Below, piece after piece: positions 16,610 to 25,286 of a stretch of DNA of 38,917 nucleotides (within the stretch, counting starts at the first letter, position 1; each line of letters begins with the position of its first letter). The stretch comes from Pseudoalteromonas holothuriae (GTDB lineage Bacteria > Pseudomonadota > Gammaproteobacteria > Enterobacterales > Alteromonadaceae): contig NZ_CAMAPC010000029.1 of assembly GCF_945859825.1 (NCBI RefSeq), positions 1-38,917 on the forward strand. Direction: 5' to 3'. The position numbers and the translations under genes are program-made. Under the pieces are notes generated by a model that was not told the origin of the DNA, ran no database searches, and saw only the letters and a list, made by a program, of their open reading frames with translations.

Positions 16610-19435
16610 TTAAAATGCTAAGCCTAAAGATAGATATACGTGACGACCTGTTGAATTATAAGTACGTGGGTCCGTATTATCGTTAAAACCAGTTACTGCG
16701 TACGGAGGATCTTCATCAAACACGTTATCAACACCAATAGTCGTTGTGAAGTTATCGAAGAAATAACTAAAACGTACATCGTGAATAACCTGAGAGTCAA
16801 TCATACGTGAAGCAGGTTCACCGTCAGCTGGATCACCAAACGGTTCTTCTGACTCACCAATGTAGCGAACTGCATAACCTGCTGACCAATCATCTTTTGC
16901 TAAACGAATATCAACGTTAGTTTTCCACTCTGGGAAGTTACCATCACCATTGGCACGTAGGAACCAACCAGCATTTTCAGTCACTGAACCATCTGCTTGA
17001 GTAATATCGTACGTGTCATAACGCGTTGAATCAAGATTCAATGTTAATGCACCAAAGCTAGTATCAGTAGCATAACGTACGTTAAAGTCGATACCTGATG
17101 AGTCTATTCCACCCACATTTACAGTACGGTTATCGATATTACTTGAGTTACCCAAAAGTGGGCCTGATGTGTAACGTGTTATTTTATCACAATAAGTACC
17201 TTCGCTTGCACACTTATCTAAAATAAGCTGCTCACCCACTTGAGTGATTGCATTAGTTAGCTCAATATCCCAGTAGTCGATTGTGAATGAAAGGCCTTCT
17301 ACAAACTCAGGGCTATATACTAAACCAATGGTTGTGATATCAGCTTCTTCAGGCTGTAACTCAGTATTACCACCCAAAGTTGAACTCAACTGGTCACCGA
17401 TTGGTGTAAATCCACCAGCAGGAACACCATTGTCAAGACAAAATTGAGTTGGATTCGAAGCACATGGATCGCTAACTTCAGGGTTACTAGAAGCAGCACC
17501 TTCAAATAAATCCGAGGTTGATGGTGCACGGAATGCGGTTGAAGATGTTCCACGGAACATTAAGCCATCCATTGGAGACCAGCGAATACCTACTTTATGA
17601 TTTGTCGTATCACCAAATGTGTCATAGTCTGAATAGCGAACAGCTAAATCAAGTTCTAGTACTTCTGCAAATGGCGCTCCAGAAAGAAGTGGCACATTTG
17701 TTTCCATGTATACTTCATCTACTGAGTAAGAACCAAGTGTTTTCTCTCTTGGGTTACCAGATGTAATGCCTAAAGCAATCAATGCGTCAGGTAAATCAGC
17801 ACCTTTCTCTTCGCGGTGCTCAGCACCAAATGCCACACCCACTGTACCAGCAGGAAGCTCAAATGCATCACCAAATATACTAGCGGTAATAATTTGTTGC
17901 TCATTGTAGCCCAAGTCATGCGCTTCAAAAGAGATAAAGTCTAACATTTCTTGCGAAATTTCAGTGTCACTGCCTGGAATACCAAAGGTATTTAATGATA
18001 CACAGCCTTCAATTACATTGCCTGGTGTACCACAAAGTACCTCGCCGCCTTCCATGAATGAAGGACCTACAGCTTCACTAACTTTCTCAAAGTTTACACC
18101 ACCAGCACGGTTAATGGCACCATCATTACGACCAAAGATATAAGAAACCTCATAGCCCCAAGTGTCATTAATGTCGCCTTCAAAACCAAATACTGCACGT
18201 ACAGTTTCAACACGGTAAGACGTATCACGGCCACCAGTTTCAACTACACGGCGACGCCAGTCAGCAATATCAACACTTTCACCATTAGCATTTTTTGGGC
18301 CAAAGTTTTGATTATAATAGTTATCTTTTGAGTAGCTTGCATCAGTCCAGTTAAAGAACGCTAATGGACCTAATGGTAAAGGCGCTAGTTTAATATCTGA
18401 AGTACGACGGTTGAAATTCATTTCAGTGAAGAAACGCAATTCATCAGAGAACTCATAATTTGCTTGTGCAAATATGCCGTAGCGCTTTGAAGGCGTTAAG
18501 TGGAAATTAGCTGGGGCATAGTTATATAAATCTTTTGCACCATTAAAACAGTCATAACCCGTTGGGTTAGTAAACTGTGTAGGGTCTGACTGACCTGGGC
18601 CATTCGCCGCACCATGGGTAAATGCTTGACATAAATCTTCGTTATCGCCATTTATACCATTATAAAAACCCCATGGAATTGCAGAAGAACCACCTTTAGT
18701 CGTTTCACCAGTGCTTGGGCTTAAGTTGTACTTAAACTTAGACCAATCACGATCGCCAGACATCTGTGCGCCTTGCTCTGCATAGTATGCATTTACTACA
18801 ACATTACCTTTGTCACCTGAGAAACCAACTGTGAAATCATAGCTCTTTGTTTCGCCGTCACCACCGTGAGTTGAAGCGTCATACATTGCATTTGCTTCAA
18901 AACCTTCAAAATCATCACGTGTGATGATATTCACTACGCCGCCGATAGCATCTGAACCGTAAATAGCTGATGCACCGTCTTTTAATACTTCAACGCGCTT
19001 AATTATTGCAGTAGGTATTGTACTTAGATCCACTGATGCATTTGCACCAGCGCCTGATGCTACTACACGTCGGCCATTAAGAAGTACTAACGTACGCTCT
19101 GCACCTAAACCACGCAGTGAAACACGAATAGCACCTGCACCACCATTATTAATCGCAGTATTAGTACCTGCACCAGCAACTGATGGAATTTCTTGAAGAA
19201 TATCACCTACGTTGCTAATACCCGAAGCCACTAAATCATCACGCGTGATAAGTTGTACAGGGTTCGCGCCTTCCATATCAGCACGTTTGATACGTGAACC
19301 TGTAACTTGAATTTTTTCAAAACTTTCTGCAGATTCTTCCGCCGCTACCACTGAGCTAGCAGAAAATACTGCTGTCGATGTAGCGCCAAAAGCTATTGCT
19401 AAGCGAACCGCTTTTGATACTTTATTATTTAACAT
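16610..19435 (-). CDS. TonB-dependent receptor, paralogue 1
   Basis: A 941-residue outer-membrane receptor that takes up a ligand using energy from TonB-ExbBD. The signal peptide ends at VVAA, followed by a TonB-box-like segment (EKIQVTGSRI). The plug domain (about 45-170) has the usual RGLGAERTLVLLNGRRV and KDGASAIYGSDAIGGVVNIIT. The 22-strand barrel ends in HVYLSLGLAF with a terminal Phe. It belongs to the large receptor type common in Alteromonadales; no ligand can be named, and the absence of SusD or iron genes nearby gives no hint. Several loop cysteines are conserved. The start has GGGAG upstream. It is a tandem paralogue of the gene at 19855 with its own promoter and terminator, so expression may differ. 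Confidence 0.92.
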   Translation of the reverse strand: MLNNKVSKAVRLAIAFGATSTAVFSASSVVAAEESAESFEKIQVTGSRIKRADMEGANPVQLITRDDLVASGISNVGDILQEIPSVAGAGTNTAINNGGAGAIRVSLRGLGAERTLVLLNGRRVVASGAGANASVDLSTIPTAIIKRVEVLKDGASAIYGSDAIGGVVNIITRDDFEGFEANAMYDASTHGGDGETKSYDFTVGFSGDKGNVVVNAYYAEQGAQMSGDRDWSKFKYNLSPSTGETTKGGSSAIPWGFYNGINGDNEDLCQAFTHGAANGPGQSDPTQFTNPTGYDCFNGAKDLYNYAPANFHLTPSKRYGIFAQANYEFSDELRFFTEMNFNRRTSDIKLAPLPLGPLAFFNWTDASYSKDNYYNQNFGPKNANGESVDIADWRRRVVETGGRDTSYRVETVRAVFGFEGDINDTWGYEVSYIFGRNDGAINRAGGVNFEKVSEAVGPSFMEGGEVLCGTPGNVIEGCVSLNTFGIPGSDTEISQEMLDFISFEAHDLGYNEQQIITASIFGDAFELPAGTVGVAFGAEHREEKGADLPDALIALGITSGNPREKTLGSYSVDEVYMETNVPLLSGAPFAEVLELDLAVRYSDYDTFGDTTNHKVGIRWSPMDGLMFRGTSSTAFRAPSTSDLFEGAASSNPEVSDPCASNPTQFCLDNGVPAGGFTPIGDQLSSTLGGNTELQPEEADITTIGLVYSPEFVEGLSFTIDYWDIELTNAITQVGEQLILDKCASEGTYCDKITRYTSGPLLGNSSNIDNRTVNVGGIDSSGIDFNVRYATDTSFGALTLNLDSTRYDTYDITQADGSVTENAGWFLRANGDGNFPEWKTNVDIRLAKDDWSAGYAVRYIGESEEPFGDPADGEPASRMIDSQVIHDVRFSYFFDNFTTTIGVDNVFDEDPPYAVTGFNDNTDPRTYNSTGRHVYLSLGLAF

Positions 19436-19806
19436 GTTTTCTCCCTGAGGCTACAAAATATTTAGTTAAGCCACTGCTTTTTAAGCATTTTTATAGTTAG
19501 ACACCGATGTAAGACACTCGTTCCTCATACGGTACTGCGCGTACATACTAATCTTAGTTATAACAGCAGGTCAACATAGTTTTATTATGTCAATATAAAT
19601 TCGTACCTGTTTTGCAACAAAAAAATGAACAATTTATATTACAAATGTAGTAAAGAAAGGAGTTCAATACGGATAAAAAATCAAAACCTAACAACATGAA
19701 TTTAATGACTTTTTACCACTCAGGTAAGGCGGGGATACATATGAAAATAAGGCTATATTTATACACTAATCAAAAACTGAAATATTTCTAATTTTTTTTA
19801 CAACAT
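19436..19806. other. Intergenic leader and promoter region between the two receptor genes
   Basis: About 370 bases without a gene. It holds the 5' leader and candidate promoter of receptor 1 in the part nearest 19435. The rest is AT-rich up to the terminator of receptor 2 and shows no ORF or RNA gene. A loose inverted pair ACATA/TATGT occurs near 19575-19590. Confidence 0.5.
19545..19574 (-). promoter_or_regulatory. Candidate promoter of TonB receptor 1
   Basis: On the minus strand TTGACC is followed 18 bases later by TAGTAT, about 110 bases upstream of the receptor start. The same spacing is seen in the candidate promoter of the paralogue. The score is moderate and there are other AT-rich options nearby. 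Confidence 0.4.
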
Positions 19807-19835
19807 AAAAAAACCGGTCATAAAGACCGGTTTTT
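19807..19835 (-). terminator. Terminator of TonB receptor 2
   Basis: AAAAACCGGTC and GACCGGTTTTT form a perfect 11-bp stem around ATAAA, 20 bases after the receptor 2 stop codon. It is homologous to the terminator at 16563-16591: one stem pair differs (C-G there, T-A here), with both bases changed, so the stem is conserved. Confidence 0.9.
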
Positions 19836-19854
19836 AGCTAAGTGAAGCAATTAA

Positions 19855-22671
19855 TTAAAATGCAACACCTAGAGATAAATATACGTGACGACCTAAAGTG
19901 TTATAAGTACGAGGGTCCGTATTATCATTAAAGCCTGTCGCTGCATACGGTGGATCTTCATCAAACACATTATCTACGCCAACAGTCGTTGTGAAGTTAT
20001 CAAAGAAGTAACTAAAACGAATATCGTGAATGGTTTGCGAATCAACTGTACGTTGACCAGCAGTATTTCCAAATGGTTCTTCAACTTCACCAATATAACG
20101 GATTGCATAACCTGCAGACCAGTCATCTTGTGCTAAACGAACATCAATGTTTGTTTTCCACTCTGGGAAGTTACCATCACCACTGTTACGGCGGAACCAG
20201 CCTGCGTTTTCAACAACTGATCCATCGGCTTGTGTAATGTCATATGTGTCGTAACGAGTAGAATCAAGGTTAAACGTTAGTGCACCATACTCAGTGTCAG
20301 TTGCGTAACGCATGTTAAAGTCGATACCAGATGAGTCAATACCACCTACGTTTACTTTACGGTCATCGATATCGCTAGAGTTACCAACTAATCCGCCTGA
20401 CGTGTAACGCGTGATCTTGTCACAGAATACACCTTCGTTAGCACACTTATCTAAGATAAGCTGCTCACCGATAGTCGTGATAGCGTTTTCTAGTTCAATG
20501 TCCCAGTAGTCGATTGTGAAAGATAAACCTTCAACAAACTCTGGGCTGTAAACTACACCGATAGTCGTGATATCAGCTTCTTCAGGCTGTAGATTTACAT
20601 TACCACCGCGAGTTGAAGATAACTGGTCACCGATTGGCTCAAAACCACCAGCAGGTACGCCATCAGCAATACAGAATTGCGTAGGGTTTGCTTGACAAGG
20701 GTCTGAAACTAGCGGGCTGTTAGCCGAAGCGCCTTGGAACAAGTCAAGCGTTGATGGAGCACGGAATGCAGTAGATGAAGTACCACGGAACATCAAGCCA
20801 TCCATTGGAGACCAACGAATACCTACTTTATGATTGGTTGTATCACCAAATGTATCGTAGTCAGAATAACGAACTGCCAAGTCAAGCTCAAGTACTTCAG
20901 CCATTGGCGCGCCGCTTAGTAGCGGAACGTTCGTTTCCATGTATAACTCATCAACTGAGTATGAACCTTGTGTTGCTTTACGTGGTGAACCTGAAGTGAT
21001 ACCTAATGCGATTAGCGCATCAGGGAAGTCTGCACCTTTCTCTTCACGGTGCTCTGCACCAAATGCCACACCAACTGTACCGGCAGGTAGCTCAAATGCA
21101 TCACCAAAAATACTTGCTGAAATAATTTGTTGCTCGTTATAACCCAAATCATGTGCTTCAAACGAGATAAAATCTAACATCTCTTCTGATATTTGAGTAT
21201 CTGTACCAGGAGTACCGAACGTATTTAATGATACACAGCCTTCAATTACATTGCCTGGTGTACCACAAAATACCTCTCCACCTTCCATGAATGAAGGACC
21301 AACAGCTTCATTAACTTTTTCAAAGTTTACACCGCCAGCGCGATTAGTTGCGCCATCGTTGCGACCGAAGATATAAGAAACCTCATAACCCCATGTATCG
21401 TTGATCTCACCTTCAAAACCAAATACAGCACGCACTGTTTCAACACGGAAAGTCGTATCACGACCACCTGTTTCAACAACACGGCGGCGCCAATCAGCGA
21501 TATCAACCGTTTCGCCATTTACATTTTTAGGGCCGAATTGCTGGTTATAGTAGTTGTCTTTAGAATAAGTCGCATCAGTCCAACCAAAGAACGCAAGTGG
21601 CGCTAAAGGTAGTGGTGCTAATTTAGTGTCTGATGAACGACGGTTAAAGTTAATTTCAGTAAAGAAACGAAGCGAATCAGAGAATTCATAATTAGCTTGT
21701 GCAAATATGCCATAACGCTCAGAAGGCGTTAAATGGAAGTTAGAAGGTGCGTAGTTATACGTGTCTTTGTCCCAATCCCAGCAGTCGTAACCAGTAGCAT
21801 TACTAAAATCTGATGGGTCTGATTGACCAGGGCCACTGCCTGCACCGTGAGTAAATGAATTACATGCGCCCTCTACATCAGGGTTAATACCATTGTAACG
21901 ACCCCAAGGTGGAGCTGAAGAGCCGCCCTTGTTAAAGTCACCTGTCTCTGGGTCTAGGTCTAGTTCAAATTCAGACCAAGAACGGTCACCAGACATCTGT
22001 GCGCCATACTCTGTGTAGTATGCATTAAAAACAACGTTACCTTTATCACCAGAGAAACCAACTGTGAAGTCATAGCTCTTAGTTTCGCCGTCGCCGCCGT
22101 GAGTCGATGCGTCATACATCGCATTCGCTTCAAAGCCTTCAAAATCATCACGCGTGATGATATTTACAACACCACCAATTGCATCAGAACCATAGATTGC
22201 TGATGCACCATCTTTTAACACTTCAACACGTTTGATGATGGCTGTAGGAATGGTACTTAAATCTACTGATGCGTTAGCACCAGAACCAGAGGCTACTACA
22301 CGACGACCGTTAAGAAGTACAAGTGTACGCTCTGAGCCTAAACCACGTAGAGAAACACGTACGGCACCAGCACCGCCGTTATTGATTGCTGCGTTAGTAC
22401 CCGCACCAGCCACTGATGGAATTTCTTGAAGAATATCACCTACGTTACTGATACCAGAAGCAACAAGGTCATCGCGCGTAATAAGCTGTACAGGGTTAGC
22501 ACCTTCCATATCAGCACGTTTGATGCGTGAGCCTGTTACTTGAATTTTTTCAAAACTTTCTGCTGACTCTTCTTCAGCTGCAATAGCCGAGCTTGCTGAA
22601 AAAGCAGCTGTAGAAGTAGCACCAAATGCGATCGCTAAACGGACCGCTTTTGAAACTTTACTATTTAACAT
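19855..22671 (-). CDS. TonB-dependent receptor, paralogue 2
   Basis: A 938-residue receptor nearly identical in plan to the gene at 16610. It has a signal peptide ending AIAA, a TonB-box-like EKIQVTGSRI, a plug with KDGASAIYGSDAIGGVVNIIT and a C-terminal strand HVYLSLGVAF. Most of the plug and barrel is identical to paralogue 1 by eye. Differences cluster in presumed extracellular loops: about 235-310 (the SEFELDLDPETGD region), about 650-700 and about 840-880. That pattern suggests duplication followed by ligand-site divergence. GGGAG lies upstream of the ATG. Upstream is a promoter whose -35 element is inside a palindrome. It lies downstream of polB on the same strand, but with a 200-base gap and its own promoter. 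Confidence 0.92.
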   Translation of the reverse strand: MLNSKVSKAVRLAIAFGATSTAAFSASSAIAAEEESAESFEKIQVTGSRIKRADMEGANPVQLITRDDLVASGISNVGDILQEIPSVAGAGTNAAINNGGAGAVRVSLRGLGSERTLVLLNGRRVVASGSGANASVDLSTIPTAIIKRVEVLKDGASAIYGSDAIGGVVNIITRDDFEGFEANAMYDASTHGGDGETKSYDFTVGFSGDKGNVVFNAYYTEYGAQMSGDRSWSEFELDLDPETGDFNKGGSSAPPWGRYNGINPDVEGACNSFTHGAGSGPGQSDPSDFSNATGYDCWDWDKDTYNYAPSNFHLTPSERYGIFAQANYEFSDSLRFFTEINFNRRSSDTKLAPLPLAPLAFFGWTDATYSKDNYYNQQFGPKNVNGETVDIADWRRRVVETGGRDTTFRVETVRAVFGFEGEINDTWGYEVSYIFGRNDGATNRAGGVNFEKVNEAVGPSFMEGGEVFCGTPGNVIEGCVSLNTFGTPGTDTQISEEMLDFISFEAHDLGYNEQQIISASIFGDAFELPAGTVGVAFGAEHREEKGADFPDALIALGITSGSPRKATQGSYSVDELYMETNVPLLSGAPMAEVLELDLAVRYSDYDTFGDTTNHKVGIRWSPMDGLMFRGTSSTAFRAPSTLDLFQGASANSPLVSDPCQANPTQFCIADGVPAGGFEPIGDQLSSTRGGNVNLQPEEADITTIGVVYSPEFVEGLSFTIDYWDIELENAITTIGEQLILDKCANEGVFCDKITRYTSGGLVGNSSDIDDRKVNVGGIDSSGIDFNMRYATDTEYGALTFNLDSTRYDTYDITQADGSVVENAGWFRRNSGDGNFPEWKTNIDVRLAQDDWSAGYAIRYIGEVEEPFGNTAGQRTVDSQTIHDIRFSYFFDNFTTTVGVDNVFDEDPPYAATGFNDNTDPRTYNTLGRHVYLSLGVAF

Positions 22672-22762
22672 TTGTATCTCCCTGGACTACTTGTTAGTAG
22701 CTTGTAATTTTTTATGGGCTTTGCCCTTATGGGAAGTTGCACTGATGCAACATTCAACATGA

Positions 22763-22792
22763 ATATTAAACAAGCATTGACGTTAGCGTCAA
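22763..22792 (-). promoter_or_regulatory. Promoter with overlapping palindromic operator of TonB receptor 2
   Basis: On the minus strand TTGACG (22792-22787) and TAATAT (22768-22763) are 18 bases apart. The -35 is one arm of the near-perfect 16-base palindrome TTGACGTTAGCGTCAA (22777-22792), so a repressor bound there would block RNA polymerase. The regulator is unknown. No matching palindrome was seen upstream of the paralogue. Confidence 0.55.
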
Positions 22793-22871
22793 CCGTAAAT
22801 TATTTAATTTTCATCAATTACCCAACATAGATACAACAAAAAAAACACAAAACACCAACAATTCAATGATA

Positions 22872-25208
22872 TTAAAAGGAAAATTTCTTTTGAGCTGTTA
22901 ACTGAAAAAGAACATTTTTATAATCTGGCATCATCATTAAAATTGGGTAAATTTGCTTCTCTATGTAATGTTCATAGTCTAACCCTCCCCTTTCCAACTT
23001 CACCCTTGGACCTGATTTGGTCATGTAATACTTAATAATACTGCCTTTGCGATAGCGGCAGTTTTTATCAATTTTCATTTGTTCTTTTGCCGCTTTGACA
23101 TGAGGTGGTATATTTTTTACATACTGTTCTAAATCCTTACCCAACCGTTTTGAATACAACAACAATCCATCTACCTCACCTGATCGCACCGCCTCTATGT
23201 ACCCTTTTGTTATACGCAACAAATCTTTTCCGTCAAAAAGGGCTTTCACAATCTCTTTCTGATACTTTTTTGCTATTTCTGTCCAATCACTGCGTACACT
23301 TTCCATACCTTTAAATACTAGCTCCGCCTCATTATTAACATATGTCTCACCGACGTAACGCTTTTTAGAGCCTGTAACCTGCCCCCTTATCGTTGGCATA
23401 AAAAATGTGTGATATAGCGTTTCAAATTCAATTTCCAAATAGCTAATTAATTGAAAATTACTCTCACAATACTGACGCCAAAAAGCATCTATTTCATGTA
23501 CTAAATTACAAGCTGTAGCTTTACACTTTTCTAAAGTCCAAGTTTGAGGAAGTTTCACAAAAGTAGAATCTGTATCACCATAAATCACTTCAAACCCGTG
23601 GTTTTCTATCACGCGCTTGGTCGTTTGCATTATTTCGTGACCTCGAAGTGTTATTGAGCTTGCCAACCTTGGGTCATAAAACCTGCACCCTTTTGAGCCC
23701 AGTACACCATACAAACTGTTCATGATAATTTTGATAGCTTGGGATAACATAAGATCTTCGTCTTGTTTAGCTTGTTGACGAGCACCTGCAAGCTGAGCAA
23801 CGATATTTGGAAGATAATGAGCTTTAAGTGAAAAATAGCCTTGATTAAAGCCTTTAATAGCCTCTTCTGGATTCAGTAGCCCCTCCACTAACCCCATTGG
23901 ATCAACCAAAAAAGTGCGTATTATTGAGGGGTATAAACTTTTAAAGTCTAACACAACCACATTTTTGTATAGCCCAGGTTTTGACTCCATTACATAGCCA
24001 CCAGGGCTTTCAAAGTTGAGGCCATGCTCTGCTAGATTTGGAGCCACATATCCACTGCGGTGTAAATACGGCAAATACAAATTTGTGAATGCAGCAACAG
24101 AGCCCCCCATTCTCTCCAATTCAAGTCCAGTAAGTGCACTACGCGCAATTGCAAAATCTATCAAATTAAGCTTATAAAAAATAGCAAGTACCAACTCACA
24201 ATCTTTCAAATTATAAGCAGCCAAACTCAATTTATCTTCATTAAATTGTCGGATAATTTCTTCCAGTCGGTCATCTTGCTCAATCAACTTTCTCTCACCC
24301 AATACCTTTTCGGCTACATTTGATAAACGAAAACTGTCAAAATGATAAGTTGCATTTTTGAGTGTATCGATACCATCGATTACAACACGACCAGGAACTA
24401 ACACACGTACATAGTTACCTTTATAGATAGTTATTGGTTGTTCATCTTTGCCTAATAAAAGCACAACACCAAGCATTTGTGCTCGCTCAACCAGTATCAC
24501 GAAGTCAAACTCAATCACGTTCCAGCCAATGATTATGTCAGGGTCGAAAAACTTCACTTTCTCAATTAAAGTTTGCAACAATGCAAACTCATCATTTGCC
24601 CAAACAATGTAATTTGTATTAGCGCTAGCCTTTACGTCATCGGTTATCGGATCGCCTATCATAATCACACACTTATGACTATTACTAACGAGCCCAACAG
24701 AAAAGAGTACACCGTCACCATCACACTCTATATCTAAAGAAAGCACACTAAAAACAGGCTTATAGTGGTTATTAGCTTTAAATTGCGCCCCTCTTAGTAA
24801 CGTATATCCATCGCGTTTCACAACTTGCCCTTTGACCCAAGTGGAACCACGGATAAAACGTTCCATCAAAAATCGATCGCAATGACGAATGTCTTCTTCA
24901 TACAATCGTATGTGAGAATTTAATACTTGCTTTGCTTGATGAAAAGTACGCACGCTGTCGCTATAACAAGCTACCATGCTTTCCTGATCGAAGTGTTTCA
25001 AAGGAATATCGCTAAAACGTATTTTAATGCTCGCCTTATTAAGCCTCATTTGAGCAGTAGACCGTTCACTTTCTCGTATAAAAAATACCGGCTGCTCGCC
25101 CTCAACAATCGCCTTTACAGCACCTTGTTCAGTTTTAAGCCAGTAGCACAACTCAAACTTCCCTTGGTTATGAGTTTGCTGGCGCGATAATACAAAGCCT
25201 TCAAGCAT
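22872..25208 (-). CDS. polB: DNA polymerase II (family B)
   Basis: A family B DNA polymerase with all key residues, acting in SOS-induced synthesis past lesions and replication restart. Numbering from the ATG at 25208 (778 residues): ExoI DIE at 159-161, ExoII N230/D235 in NVIEFD, ExoIII YNLKD at 332-336. Polymerase motif A is DFKSLYPSI from D421, motif B has K493 and NSLYG at 497-501, and motif C is YGDTDS at 543-548. The frame is open to an ATG at 25268, but that codon lies inside the LexA box. MLEGFVLSR at 25208 aligns with the E. coli N-terminus and gives nearly its length (783). An ATG at 25247 is another option. It is divergent from dinG across the LexA box. Confidence 0.93.
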   Translation of the reverse strand: MLEGFVLSRQQTHNQGKFELCYWLKTEQGAVKAIVEGEQPVFFIRESERSTAQMRLNKASIKIRFSDIPLKHFDQESMVACYSDSVRTFHQAKQVLNSHIRLYEEDIRHCDRFLMERFIRGSTWVKGQVVKRDGYTLLRGAQFKANNHYKPVFSVLSLDIECDGDGVLFSVGLVSNSHKCVIMIGDPITDDVKASANTNYIVWANDEFALLQTLIEKVKFFDPDIIIGWNVIEFDFVILVERAQMLGVVLLLGKDEQPITIYKGNYVRVLVPGRVVIDGIDTLKNATYHFDSFRLSNVAEKVLGERKLIEQDDRLEEIIRQFNEDKLSLAAYNLKDCELVLAIFYKLNLIDFAIARSALTGLELERMGGSVAAFTNLYLPYLHRSGYVAPNLAEHGLNFESPGGYVMESKPGLYKNVVVLDFKSLYPSIIRTFLVDPMGLVEGLLNPEEAIKGFNQGYFSLKAHYLPNIVAQLAGARQQAKQDEDLMLSQAIKIIMNSLYGVLGSKGCRFYDPRLASSITLRGHEIMQTTKRVIENHGFEVIYGDTDSTFVKLPQTWTLEKCKATACNLVHEIDAFWRQYCESNFQLISYLEIEFETLYHTFFMPTIRGQVTGSKKRYVGETYVNNEAELVFKGMESVRSDWTEIAKKYQKEIVKALFDGKDLLRITKGYIEAVRSGEVDGLLLYSKRLGKDLEQYVKNIPPHVKAAKEQMKIDKNCRYRKGSIIKYYMTKSGPRVKLERGGLDYEHYIEKQIYPILMMMPDYKNVLFQLTAQKKFSF

Positions 25209-25252
25209 TGCTTGTGCCAAACCGATTCCCCATCTAAAATACCCCATCAACA

Positions 25253-25268
25253 CTGTAATTATATACAT
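25253..25268. promoter_or_regulatory. LexA box shared by polB and dinG
   Basis: CTGTAATTATATACAT matches the gammaproteobacterial LexA consensus CTGTATATATATACAG at 13 of 16 positions, including CTGT and the ACA of the other half. It lies between divergent polB and dinG, both SOS genes in E. coli, so one operator probably represses both. It also shows that the ATG at 25268 is not the polB start. Confidence 0.8.
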
Positions 25269-25286
25269 ATAACACTAAGTTAGGCG

